From positions 248,001 to 312,000 of the forward strand of contig CP165730.1 of the NCBI GenBank assembly GCA_041200185.1: a DNA stretch of 64,000 bases, given 5' to 3'. The position numbers were made by a program, and so were the translations under genes. This document shows positions 7,427 through 16,861 of this stretch, one piece after another (positions within the stretch are counted from its first letter, which is position 1; each line of letters opens with the position of its first letter). Source of the stretch: G041200185 sp041200185 (GTDB lineage: Bacteria > Pseudomonadota > Alphaproteobacteria > BNTO01). The notes under the pieces were generated by a model. That model was not told the DNA's origin. It was given only the letters and a program-made list of their open reading frames with translations, and searched no databases.

Positions 7427-8329
7427 TTACTGACTTTCTGGCCCCTCTTGTAAATCACTTAACGTCTCCTCTAGTTGGTGTCGCATCTGAGATATTTGAG
7501 AATTATAATCATCATTGATCTTTTCAATTTGCTCAATTCGTTGACCTAGTTTGATGATCTCTTCAAGTTTTCTAGTAGCCTCTTGATCGTAATTCAAAAG
7601 TTCCGTATATCTTTCTGAAATATTTTTAAAACGCTCATCTTTTATTTTTGTATACTTTTCATTGATAATCGGTGGCTCGGGTTTGGCCTGAGCATTCGGC
7701 TGTCGATTTGGACTCGCAGGTGGTTGTGGCTCTTGAGGTAATTCATGCAATTGACCTTTATACTTTTTAACACCAGCCATCAAACGGTCATGACTCTTTT
7801 GCACTTTTGATAATTGCTATTGCTGCTGAAGATCTTTTATCCGATGTTTTCTCTGATCGTCTAACATCCCAAGGCGGGATCTTCCTTCAAGAACAAGAGG
7901 TTCTATGGATAGGTAAGCTGAGTGCATAAGGCGACCTTGCTCAGCTAATAGACAACCCGACGGTAGACTTCGTACTTCTTTTTCGAATTGATTGCATTCA
8001 CCGCATGTACATGGATTGAAATAGTGGTCTTTGTTAAAGATCCACTCCTTTGTGGATTTGTTGATCACTGACTTGTCATTTTTGGGAACCAGACGGTACA
8101 ACTCTGCCATGATTTCTCGGCAAGTTCCTGGATCCAGCTGCTGAATCTCCTCAACGGTAGGAGGAGTCCACTCACCTCTCATGACTTTTTGAGAAAGTTC
8201 TTCTCTGTTGAGCTTTTTTACGCTCTCATTCTCCGGAACAATCTGCGTCGGCTGAGTTGGCACATTTGACGCCAAAACTAGGCCATGAAGACCCATCACA
8301 CTACCTAAAGCAACGATAAGTTTGTTCAT
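7427..8329 (-). pseudogene. Exported coiled-coil protein interrupted by one in-frame TAG
   Basis: The first part (7817-8329, 170 residues) starts at ATG 8329 with AGGAGG seven bases before it and a signal peptide MNKLIVALGSVMGLHGLVLAS. It then has a CTCGEC motif and ends in a CAG CAG CAA run. A single TAG at 7817-7819 follows, and the same frame stays open for a further 130 codons to 7427: a proline-rich linker, then a coiled coil. The second part has only a GTG and no ribosome binding site. The simplest reading is one gene of about 300 residues with a CAG-to-TAG change. Read-through of TAG is possible but there is no sign of suppression elsewhere. The segment ISERYTELLNYDQEATRKLE resembles ISNSYRKLYDYDVASVRTSN in the gene at 45788-46645. 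Confidence 0.62.
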
Positions 8330-8734
8330 TGTAACCTCCTCACTTTCCGAGAACTCCCACCACCCGGGTGGGTGCGGTGGATGGAACTTTCTCCATCTGG
8401 CGGGACTATAGCGGAGGACGAAAACGAATGCAAGGATTTTAAAAAAACCCCTAATGTACCTAATATTACGCATCGCGTCGTGGGGTGTCAAGATGGCAGG
8501 CAGCTATTTTTGTGGATAAATGTGGGAAAATTAGGGGCACTACGATCAGAGATCAAAATAAAAAACAAAATAAATTTACATGATTTTATGCATTATTTGT
8601 TTGTTGTGCATGTAATAGACTGTAAAAAAGATTAATTTTATATAAAAATCTACAGGTAGAAATCAATCCCCAAAAATCTGCAGATTTGCTGGAAAAGAGG
8701 GAGCTGGGAGCGAGGTCGGAGGAAGTTTGGTCAC
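8330..8734. other. Intergenic region with a dispersed repeat
   Basis: No gene is seen. It holds the upstream region of the minus-strand gene and, at 8645-8678, a copy of the dispersed repeat. The part 8540-8660 is AT-rich. Confidence 0.4.
8645..8678 (+). repeat. Dispersed ~30-bp repeat, copy 3
   Basis: AAAATCTACAGGTAGAAATC followed by AATCCCCAAAAATC; closely matches 11482-11515. Confidence 0.45.
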
Positions 8735-9646
8735 TTAGCGAACAAGACGGTCTTTCCGCTGCTCGTAGACTGTCAAAATGCATGCGGTTCCAACAATAAT
8801 TCCCGCACCGAGCCACGTTGCTAAAGTCGGAATCTGATGAAAGAGCATGACTCCTAACAAAGAGGTCACCAGAATCTCAACGTAGCGTAAAGGCATGACG
8901 GCCGAAACATCGGCGTATCGAAACAGTTGAAACATGGCGATTTGCATGAAACTGCTGTTGAAACCTAAAAGGCCCAACCACCCCCATGAACGCGTATCTA
9001 CAGAATGCCACACGAACAACGCAGGGATCATCAGCAAAAGAGCCACTCCCAGAGCAAAGTAGAAAATCAGAGTATACGCCGACTCTTCCTCAAACATGAT
9101 TCGGCCTAAACACGTCAAAGCGGCATAGCAAAACGTACTCAGCACCGTCAACAGGACCCAAAATTGATACGACGCCAATTCCTCATATGTCATTAGAATG
9201 ATGCCAAACAGCCCAATAATGGCGCACCACAGACGCGGAGGATCTATCTTTTCCTTTAAAATCAACACCCCCATCGGCAGGAAAAACAAGGGCTCCATAA
9301 ACCCGACAGCTGTGTTCTTCATGAGCGGGACTTTGATCACCCCAATGGTGAATCCTCCCACGGCGAGGGCACCTATCACAGCGCGAAGAACGTGCCATCC
9401 TGGGCGCCGAACCCGGAAATATAAGGTCTTTTTGGGAAGCATGACCGGCAACATCCACAACATCGCAATGACATTTCGAAGGAAAGCAATCTGCAAAGGG
9501 TGGAGAGCCTGCCCCAAGTTCAGAGAGATGATATCGTTGGCTGAGCTGATGACATCGAGGACCAAAACCCACCCCACGGCTACCAAGTACCGTCGTCGGT
9601 TCCTGTGCATTCGTTGAAGAGAAAACGGCAACGCTATCCTTGACAC
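8735..9646 (-). CDS. DMT (EamA) permease, S-adenosylmethionine-transporter-like
   Basis: 303 residues with about ten hydrophobic segments and a basic C-terminus, the usual size of EamA proteins. The motif VIKVPLMKNTAVGFMEPLF with LKEKI shortly after marks the first EamA half; PLRYVEILVTSLLGVMLF marks the second. Rickettsial relatives import S-adenosylmethionine; the substrate here is inferred only. The likely start is the GTG at 9646; an ATG 12 codons later (MHRNRRR) is possible. It is divergent from, and clearly paralogous to, the permease at 10019. Confidence 0.8.
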   Translation of the reverse strand: MSRIALPFSLQRMHRNRRRYLVAVGWVLVLDVISSANDIISLNLGQALHPLQIAFLRNVIAMLWMLPVMLPKKTLYFRVRRPGWHVLRAVIGALAVGGFTIGVIKVPLMKNTAVGFMEPLFFLPMGVLILKEKIDPPRLWCAIIGLFGIILMTYEELASYQFWVLLTVLSTFCYAALTCLGRIMFEEESAYTLIFYFALGVALLLMIPALFVWHSVDTRSWGWLGLLGFNSSFMQIAMFQLFRYADVSAVMPLRYVEILVTSLLGVMLFHQIPTLATWLGAGIIVGTACILTVYEQRKDRLVR

Positions 9647-10018
9647 ACCACCCCTTTGACAACACCCTCCCGACGAGCATAGCTCAGTTTTCGAGACAAA
9701 GAAAAGAGGAATGCCAACCGCTACCGCAAAGAGGGCACGGACTCAGCAACAACAAACAGTACCAACCCCTCCAGGCTGGGAGGTGATAAATCCATCATGA
9801 CTTCAATATAAAGGGTTTAACATGAAGGACAGGAGGTTAGATATGAATTCGATGCCTTTCTTTTTGCCACGGCAACGCCGAAGCTAGCCGTAAGATCCCT
9901 CGTCACGCTGATGGATTGAAGAAAGGGAGATTACCTTGGGCTTTTTTCTCCCTCTTCCCTTGAGGCAAAAAAGTAGGCTAAGCTTAACTCTGGGCGGGAA
10001 TGAAACTCAGGAGACTTC
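9647..10018. other. Intergenic region between divergent permease genes
   Basis: 372 bases without a gene; must contain promoters for both permease genes. No clear operator was recognised. Confidence 0.4.
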
Positions 10019-10966
10019 TTGCAAAACACCCCGATTTCAGCAAGAAAAGGGCTTTATGCTCAGGTTATCGTCTGGTTATTATTGATCGACCTGATCTGCG
10101 CCTCAGATGACATTTTGTCGTTCTACCTGGATCAGAGCCTGCACCCCATACAAGTTTCTTTTATCCGGTTTGTGGTGAACGCTGTTTCCGTTCTTCCCTG
10201 GATGCTACCCAAGGGGTTAACGTACTTTCGAACGAAAAAAGCGGGGCTGCACTTTTGGCGTGGAGTGTTGGGAGCTGTGGCTATTGGCAGTGTCACCATC
10301 TCGGTCATCAAAATGCCGCTGATGAAGAATACATGCTTATCATTTACAGAACCTCTGTTTCTCCTGCCTCTAGCAGCGCTTTTTTTGAAGGAAAAAATTA
10401 GCACGGCTCGTGTGGCTTGTTCTTTGCTTGGGATGCTGGGGATTGTCGTTGTTACGTACCAAGACATAGCGATGTACAATTTTTGGGTGGTTTTGCCTCT
10501 CCTGAGTGCTTTTATGTTCGCGGTGATTACGGTGATTGCGCGAAAAATGGCTGATGACGAACCTCTGCCGACTCTCCTGTTTTATTTTGGTTTGGTGACA
10601 AGCTTGGTCCTTCTCGTTCCAGCCATGAAGGTTTGGCAGCCTCTGACGTTGCGGACACTTTTCTTTCTGACCCTTTTGGGGATTAACGGGAACCTTGTGC
10701 AGGTTTGTATGTTTCAGGCCTTTAAGTGCTCAGATGTCTCGGGATTCATGCCTTTGCGTTACATGGAAGCGCTGTTTACTTTTTCGCTTGGCTATCTCTT
10801 TTTCCGGCAAATTCCTCCCGCGACGACGTGGTTAGGAGGCGTCTTGATTCTTCTGGCTGCCTTCCTTATTACCCGTGCTGAGCAACGGCGTAACGAAGAT
10901 GAGGGTGATTCTTCTTCCTCCCAAGGTGACGAAAATCAGCTCGAGGAGACTTGTAACGCAGCTTAG
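10019..10966 (+). CDS. DMT (EamA) permease, paralogue of the divergent neighbour
   Basis: 315 residues, about ten membrane segments, with a hydrophilic acidic tail (EDEGDSSSSQGDENQ). The only usable start is the TTG at 10019, with AGGAG about six bases upstream; the first ATG comes too late. VIKMPLMKNTCLSFTEPLF and the FMPLRYMEALFTFSLGYLFF segment align with the divergent gene at 8735-9646. Both halves of the EamA fold are present. The family includes rickettsial S-adenosylmethionine importers; transport of a host metabolite is plausible but not shown. Confidence 0.8.
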   Translation: MQNTPISARKGLYAQVIVWLLLIDLICASDDILSFYLDQSLHPIQVSFIRFVVNAVSVLPWMLPKGLTYFRTKKAGLHFWRGVLGAVAIGSVTISVIKMPLMKNTCLSFTEPLFLLPLAALFLKEKISTARVACSLLGMLGIVVVTYQDIAMYNFWVVLPLLSAFMFAVITVIARKMADDEPLPTLLFYFGLVTSLVLLVPAMKVWQPLTLRTLFFLTLLGINGNLVQVCMFQAFKCSDVSGFMPLRYMEALFTFSLGYLFFRQIPPATTWLGGVLILLAAFLITRAEQRRNEDEGDSSSSQGDENQLEETCNAA

Positions 10967-11361
10967 CGGGGAAGGGCGGGGCGCTTGTTACCTGTAAATG
11001 ATTCAGATAAATAAACCCTTTACGAGAGCCTTTTTCGGAGAAGTCAGTCCGCCACCAACATCGGAGGTTAGAAATCTGATTTATTACCGTTGCAACGGGT
11101 TTGATAAGAGACAAGATCTAAAGGATTGCTTGGCTAGGGATTTATATATGTTTAACTATGAGAACAAATAAATGGAGGATGTTAAAAAAAGTATTCACAC
11201 TTTACGACTACTATAATTAACCTACCAAGAAGAGCCACAACATCGATGATGGCGAAATCCCTAACCTAAACCCAAAAATCATAGTGACTATAATGATGAA
11301 AATTACATCTGATATACCTGTACCAGGTTTTTTATTTCATTCGCGGCTTTAAAGCCCGTAC

Positions 11362-11392
11362 AAATCGGGGATTGCTCCATAAGTAGAGATAG
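11362..11392 (-). repeat. Dispersed ~30-bp repeat, copy 4
   Basis: AAATCGGGGATTGCTCCATA then AGTAGAGAT; the most diverged copy. Confidence 0.3.
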
Positions 11393-11481
11393 AGGTAAAC
11401 CCAAAATAAAAATTCTCGTGATCGCAAACATTTATTCTTTAATCCGGCCTGTTGAAGCTCGTAAAAATGATTCACTTGCCT

Positions 11482-11515
11482 AAAAATCTATAAATAGGAA
11501 GCAATCCCAAAAATC
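11482..11515 (+). repeat. Dispersed ~30-bp repeat, copy 5
   Basis: AAAAATCTATAAATAGGAAG then CAATCCCAAAAATC; matches 8645-8678 at most positions. Confidence 0.45.
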
Positions 11516-11661
11516 AGGCCGCACTCTCAAAATCCAGAGGTTTTGGCCGATTCGAGCTGTTAAGGTTTTTTGAGGATACCCGAAGGATAACGGACTTCCT
11601 CGCGTGAGGAAATGAAGGAGAGAGTTCGGGAAATCGGGTCGATTACCGCAAGCTTTTAAGA

Positions 11662-11757
11662 TTAAAAACTCACAACGAACACGCTTCCGTGCCCCTCAGA
11701 TTCCATATCGATCGCAACGGATCCGTTCAGCACACTACCAAGGGGCACCGATGACAT
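11662..11757 (-). pseudogene. Possible remnant of a histidine-kinase C-terminus
   Basis: A 31-codon minus-strand frame ends LNGSVAID followed by MESEGHGSVFVVSF and a stop. This is the pattern of the end of HATPase_c domains (L-x-G-x-I ... G-x-G-S-x-F). Nothing upstream restores the rest of a kinase. The match is short, so it may be chance. Confidence 0.25.
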
Positions 11758-11880
11758 TCGGCGCCCGCTCGATGAGACCTGCTTGATCTAGTCCCACTGA
11801 GAACGCTGAAACCCTTGAGTTTCTTAGCATTGATCAGCTAAAAGATAACTAAAAAGTGGGTTTTGAGAAATTGAGACTAT

Positions 11881-12264
11881 TTAGTAAGGCTTACTCCGCA
11901 AGAAATCTGCATACCACCCCAGGGTTGTATCCTCACCGAACATATAGTTCGGAAAATCACGGAGGCACATGCCGCTATAGTCACCACCTTTTTTGAATAG
12001 GTCCGGCAGGCCAGCGTCTTCAAAGATTTCGTAAAAGCTCAGATCTAACACTTTTTCTCGATCTTTATACTTTTCAGACAGTAGACTTTCGAGTTCTTGA
12101 AAGGTCATATTCGGATCATAAGGGATCTTTTCATCAACAACTTGAACGTTTGAGCTTCTATTGGCCTTCGAATCCATCATTGGCTGACGGTCGGGTGTTG
12201 ACGACCAGGCAGAAAATGAACCCAATAGGGCCATACCAGTCAACAAAACCGTACAAAATTTCAT
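11881..12264 (-). CDS. Small Sec-exported protein, unknown
   Basis: 127 residues. The signal peptide MKFCTVLLTGMALLGSFSAWS is followed by a mostly acidic mature part with a single cysteine (GMCLRDFPNYMFGED). AGGAGAG lies about eight bases before the ATG. It stands alone, with about 900 bases of non-coding DNA on each side. No relatives in the window were recognised beyond the general class of small exported proteins. Confidence 0.65.
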   Translation of the reverse strand: MKFCTVLLTGMALLGSFSAWSSTPDRQPMMDSKANRSSNVQVVDEKIPYDPNMTFQELESLLSEKYKDREKVLDLSFYEIFEDAGLPDLFKKGGDYSGMCLRDFPNYMFGEDTTLGWYADFLRSKPY

Positions 12265-13196
12265 AATTTTGCTCTCCTTTCTTCTGGCTATTTACAAACG
12301 CTATATATGTACAAAGCTACACGGCAAAGAGCACCTGTTGGGGAAACAAGTTATTCTATTGCTTGTCACTCATTTTTCGCATCTATAGCCAATACCAACA
12401 ATAAATACCCCATCTATATTCATAGTATCAAATATTAACAAAGTTTTCAAATAAGCGGTTTTCTGGGGTCATAGCGCGGATACGTAAAGAGTTTATGCAG
12501 TCATTTCAGTTGTTCTATATTAAAAGGGCATATTGTTTGTCAATAATATTTCGAAATCATAGACGAATTTTTTAATTTATTAACTATAGATTTAATCAAT
12601 ATTGACCTCTTTTATTGAGGCGAATTTTTAAAATTACTCCAATTTTTCTTAAAGGCCGACGATTCACTCGAACAACATTCGTGGAAGGTCTGTGGTGCTG
12701 AGGTTTCTAGGTCACCTAGGGCTATGATCTCCCCGCCTTGTGTGGTGATTCGGAATTATAGTGTTGTCAACTTCCTAGTATTCTAATACTAATCACAAAC
12801 TTGCTGAATTTTGAGGAGGTTTAAAGATACGTAGATCAACAAACTTAAATTACAAAGTTTTTTCGTAATTTTTTGTTCTGTAATCTTTACTTAGAGATCA
12901 GTTTCTTTCAAATATTATGTAAGTTTTTAAGTGCGATTTGATCTCATACTCCTCATGAAAATCCATAGTGGCCGCAAATACAATTCACTTAACTATAATT
13001 CACATTAAAAAACTCACTTACAGATTTATCTATTAAAATAAAATCACCAATTAATAAATAAATACAGAATATTGCGCATTTTTATCAATAACTTTGTTAG
13101 TATTTTCATTAATCATTCTTATATTTATCATCAATTTACTACTCTATCTATATACATATTTAATATTTATTTTACTTAACTTTTATGGAGGTTTTT
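12265..13196. other. Long AT-rich intergenic region
   Basis: No gene, RNA or clear repeat was recognised. The last 200 bases are very rich in A and T and lead into the phage remnant, like the stretch before 4423. Confidence 0.4.
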
Positions 13197-14233
13197 ATGA
13201 ATATTTTATTAAAATCACTCAGTGACTCAGGGAGAGTTCCCAACTTTTGTCCAACTCGGCTACACCTTAAAAGGGATGCCTCAGGAGTCCAGTTGCGTCT
13301 TGTTGGCGTTGCGGACCAGGACTTCCCTCTTGGCGGTATCTATGAACTGGAGGATGAAGACACAGCACGCTCACTTTTCCGTGGAGCTCTTGTGTCGGCT
13401 CACGTCGTAGGGGCCCAAACAACGTTGACTTTTGTGGAGAGAACGCCGACAGAAGAGAGGGAAGGGCGCCGAAGGAGGATTCTGCTGATATTACGCCGTT
13501 TGTTTTCGAAAAGTCTGTAACGATCAAAACGCCGCCCGCGCCAAGTTCGCTCCGCCTCACGCTTCAAACGGAGTGGATCCAGAAAAATGGAGGTCTCCTC
13601 GATTTAGGTACCTGTCTTGCTGCGGCGTTCCCGCGAGGAAAGGTTAATAGTCTCAATCCCCACCTGAGTTGGCGTTCCACGACGGGCCACCGCACGGGGT
13701 ATACGGCGCTTCAGGCAAGGTTTGAACGCGTGACGCCCCCTTCAACGGGAGTCCTCGATCTTTATCCAACAACTATGCCACCACTTGCTTGCGGTAAGGA
13801 GACGGTCGTTCTGCCTCGATACTGGTTTCGGAGTATTTGGAAACTTTTGTGGGATTATGAACAAAAACGCATCGAGAGGCTGACCTTAGTTCTGCCACTG
13901 GCTCCGCGTGGGGATGCTGAACCCCTAGCTCTTTCCTTGAAAGTGCAAGATGTCGAGACACTTGAAGGATTCTCCCCTCAGCGGGCGACTCTTGCTGATG
14001 ACCCGTCTAGCGACGAACTAGATCACTCAGTCATGCCCGACTCAAGGAAACACGGGAGTTATCCCAAGGCACCTTCTTCGGGACACCCCCAGGATTCGCC
14101 TCCTCCCCAGTCTGTGCACCCGCCCCGCGCGACTTCCCAGACCCCGGCCTCGTATGCACCAAGTTCCCCACAGCAAAGAAAGAACTTGTTGTACCGCCTC
14201 AACAACGTGCATCCCTCCGCGGACTTCTTTTGA
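13197..14233 (+). pseudogene. Frameshifted phage gene remnant
   Basis: An ATG at 13197 with GGAGG eight bases upstream opens a 107-residue frame ending at 13520 (MNILLKSLSDSGRVPNFCPT...). Another frame is open from before 13400 through 14233 with no start codon near the overlap; it encodes FWRSIWKLLWDYEQKR-like sequence (RYWFRSIWKLLWDYEQKRIE), typical of tail-associated phage proteins. The best reading is one gene broken by an indel near 13440-13500. Beyond about 14040 the frame runs antisense over a glmS fragment and turns proline-rich, so the phage part probably ends there. The leader resembles that of the phage gene at 4423. Confidence 0.5.
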
Positions 14234-14650
14234 AACCAGATGGACAATAAGCTCTGTGTCCGTCTGACTTGTCAACGTTACTCCCGGCAATTGTCGTCGC
14301 AAATCAGCCACATTCTCCAGAATGCCATTATGGACAACTGTCGTATACCCGTCTGACTGAGGGTGGGCATTAGCCTCCGTCACAGCGCCGTGAGTCGCCC
14401 AACGTGTGTGAGCCATCCCAAACCACGCCGACTCCACCCTAGCCGTCTCACGCCCTGCCGCGGCATCCTCCTGCAAGGCAGCTCGAAGTTGATCCACCTT
14501 GCCGACAGCCCGCTTTCTGTACAATCCCTCCGGTCCAAGTAGCGCCACCCCAGCTGAATCATATCCTCGATATTCTAGACAGCTGAGTCCATCAACAAGG
14601 TTTCCAAGTACCCCTCCACCTGACTGAGCTATCCCAACAATTCCACACAT
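14042..14650 (-). pseudogene. glmS: Truncated glutamine-fructose-6-phosphate aminotransferase (N-terminal glutaminase part)
   Basis: The frame starts at ATG 14650 with the catalytic Cys next (MCGIVGIAQS), GAGG upstream, and runs through the glutaminase domain: LEYRGYDSAGVALL, HTRWATHGAVTEANAHPQ, VVHNGILEN and TDTELIVHL are all typical of GlmS. Homology stops near residue 165 (about 14156); the rest is out of frame and the sugar-isomerase domains (about 400 residues) are absent. Downstream, the sequence is phage remnant on the other strand. Intact GlmS makes glucosamine-6-phosphate for peptidoglycan and LPS, so a complete copy or a different supply must exist elsewhere. The fragment cannot be a working enzyme. 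Confidence 0.85.
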
Positions 14651-15464
14651 CACAACCTCAACATATTTATAAATTCTTCGCGGCGATTATAGCGTAAACC
14701 ACCACCACACTTGCTTTGCTTTCTGAGCAATCTCTAAATTCCGGCCCTTCTGCCTAGGTAGGTTCACCCTACCCCAGTCTGGAGTGGAAAAGTGGGTTAA
14801 AAACAAATTCCCGAATCAACTAGTAAAAGAAAAAATATTGTCTCTACCATGCCCCAGTATGAGAAATATGACACAAGCAGAATTTAGCTCTTATGACTTT
14901 ATTTGTGAGAAAAAACATGCCTCAATGAGAAAAATCAACGAAGATCGACGATCGCGGTGAGAAATGATTAATCTTCAAGATAAATGTAATAAATTTTCAC
15001 ATTACAATATTAATTATACCAATAATAAAAATACTTTACTTCGTTTTTTCTATAGATAATTTTAGATAAAGCTTTCGAACGAAGTTGAGTTCTCTCCTTT
15101 CTGTAGAGATGCATATAGGGCGCCATCGCTTAAAGTCTGGTCACACAACTCTCCAGCCGCCACACCAAAATCCCACCCCAGCTGTTCACTTAGAAGGAGG
15201 GGCTACGGTCCTTTCTCTCCTCTCCCCCTATCACTGGATCGAAACTGAATGGCTATTCCAGAGGTGAGGATCACGAAATAGAGAAAAATTTTGAGAGGCC
15301 CCTCAGGGGCCTCTTCTCTTGGTAAAACTGCTTACGAAAGCTGACAATTGATTTTTTTCATTGGCCCTTGCGGACATCAATTTGTTGACCTTGCCACCGC
15401 AAATTTTCGAAGAACCTTCGCTTGAAGCCAAAAACATCAGTGTCCTTCGGTCTCAAACTCTATG
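14651..15464. other. Intergenic region
   Basis: No gene with support. A 60-codon plus-strand frame at 15085-15267 lacks a good ribosome binding site; it is followed by the hairpin at 15295-15313, so a short RNA or peptide is possible. Confidence 0.35.
15295..15320 (+). terminator. Probable terminator hairpin
   Basis: GAGGCCCC and GGGGCCTC form an eight-pair stem around TCA, followed on the plus strand by a T-rich TTCTCTT. On the minus strand the T run comes five bases after the stem, so it could act in both directions. Confidence 0.6.
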
Positions 15465-15494
15465 TTAACAGGTCTCAAATTCTATGTTAACAGG
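15449..15494. repeat. 22-bp tandem duplication over the stop codon of 15465-16364
   Basis: GGTCTCAAACTCTATGTTAA and GGTCTCAAATTCTATGTTAA, each followed by CA, stand side by side with one base difference. The gene's stop is created inside the second copy read from the minus strand. Confidence 0.85.
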
Positions 15495-16364
15495 ATAGTT
15501 TAGAAAACAAGGAACTAAGTTTTGGATTGATATTTTATAATACTTAGAGACATACATTTCTTTTTCGTCGCATTGGATAATTGGTAAACTACCCCCAGCC
15601 GACGGCTCAGCTTTCTCAATTGTACTAACCCGGATTTTACTGTTGCAATCGATTAGTATAGAGCTAAGTCTGTTTTCTTCTTGGAAGAATTGTTCATTCG
15701 CTTCAGAGCGAAATTCTGGAAGATTTCGCCCGTACAGATGACTTGGAGTAAGGTCCTCGGGGCCAGCCCAAAAAAACAAGCCCAAATTACCTTTTGCCCT
15801 AACGACATGGTTAAAGGATCGGATAAGCGAGTGTGCCTTACGTTCCAGTAGAGCACAATCTTCTTGCTTTATTTCCACCATATATTGAGGGAATACATCC
15901 TCTTCATCCACTCCTCTCAGGACCCAAGGTGCCTCAGGGAAAACACCAACCAAGGTGTAGTCACTATCCAAATTTTGAGCGGAGTATTTTTTTTGCGTTT
16001 TGAAACTTTCTAAAACATCAAGGAAGCCGCTTACCGGCAAGCGCAAGGAAAGAGGTTTATCAAATCTTGGATCCAATCTTGCAAATACAAAAGAACAGGA
16101 ATCTACAAATTTTTTCAAGTCCTGTTTATCTCCTTTAATTGCGCCAACGATCGTGGACATAGAAAAATCATTATACCCTGTATCACCTAACGGCTTTATA
16201 TTATCCAACGAGACGATTGGACAAGAAAAACCTCCCCTTTTGTACACGTTTTGCTGGGAGCCGTAAGAGATAAAGGGGGCCTCTTTCTCAGCTTCCATAG
16301 ATATCCCCGGAACGGCTGTGGCTACAGCCGCAACGCAATACAGTAATTTTTTAGATGATTTCAT
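15465..16364 (-). CDS. Sec-exported protein, unknown
   Basis: 299 residues from the ATG at 16364, chosen for the AAAGGAGA site just upstream and for the signal peptide MKSSKKLLYCVAAVATAVPG; the frame is open nine codons further. The mature part starts near EAEKEAPFIS and shows mixed strands and helices, several cysteines and an FFWAGPEDLTPSHLYGR segment. No family recognised. The end is affected by a 22-base tandem duplication, which sets the stop after FETC, so the original C-terminus may have been different. The gene stands alone. Confidence 0.7.
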   Translation of the reverse strand: MKSSKKLLYCVAAVATAVPGISMEAEKEAPFISYGSQQNVYKRGGFSCPIVSLDNIKPLGDTGYNDFSMSTIVGAIKGDKQDLKKFVDSCSFVFARLDPRFDKPLSLRLPVSGFLDVLESFKTQKKYSAQNLDSDYTLVGVFPEAPWVLRGVDEEDVFPQYMVEIKQEDCALLERKAHSLIRSFNHVVRAKGNLGLFFWAGPEDLTPSHLYGRNLPEFRSEANEQFFQEENRLSSILIDCNSKIRVSTIEKAEPSAGGSLPIIQCDEKEMYVSKYYKISIQNLVPCFLNYPVNIEFETC

Positions 16365-16861
16365 ATTTGATCTCCTTTTGGTTAAAAACAAAAATGATTG
16401 TTAATTTAATTATGGACGCCTAGGGGAATGGTACATAATGAAGTGCTTGATTGTAAAGGATTTTTTGAGTGAGGGGAGATTGCATTCTATTAGTAGAAGT
16501 TGTTATCACCTGTTACCGTTTTCAACGGATCTAATCGAAGAACAATGACTTGCAATCATGAGAAGTCTCGGATTTTGTGCCAATCTCGTATCGTTGCATA
16601 ACCTCCTAAAAATTCCTGATGAGTTGGGTATTGGATCATGCTGAAATTAAGAGTTAATATTTTATCTAAAATTTACTCGTTAATTTAAATAAAATTAGTT
16701 CAAGATGATCATAACTTCCCTACATAATTTTACTTTTATTTCAAACAAGATCGTCTATAACTATTCGAGATGAGTTGTAATCAACCTGGGAGAGCAGCCT
16801 TAGCGCTTCCAGCTGCTCTTGATGGTTTTTCTTCTTTCTTACCAAGGATTAACAAAAGAAA
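16365..16861. other. Intergenic region
   Basis: About 500 AT-rich bases in which no gene, RNA or clear terminator was recognised. Confidence 0.35.

Larger units (their letters stand above)
10967..11880. other. Long intergenic region with decayed sequence
   Basis: No intact gene. It holds two copies of the dispersed repeat (11362-11392, 11482-11515) and, at 11662-11757, a short frame resembling the end of a histidine-kinase ATPase domain. Confidence 0.4.

Noticed and set aside
9183..9680. 165-codon minus-strand frame
   Set aside because: Out-of-frame shadow of the permease gene at 8735-9646.
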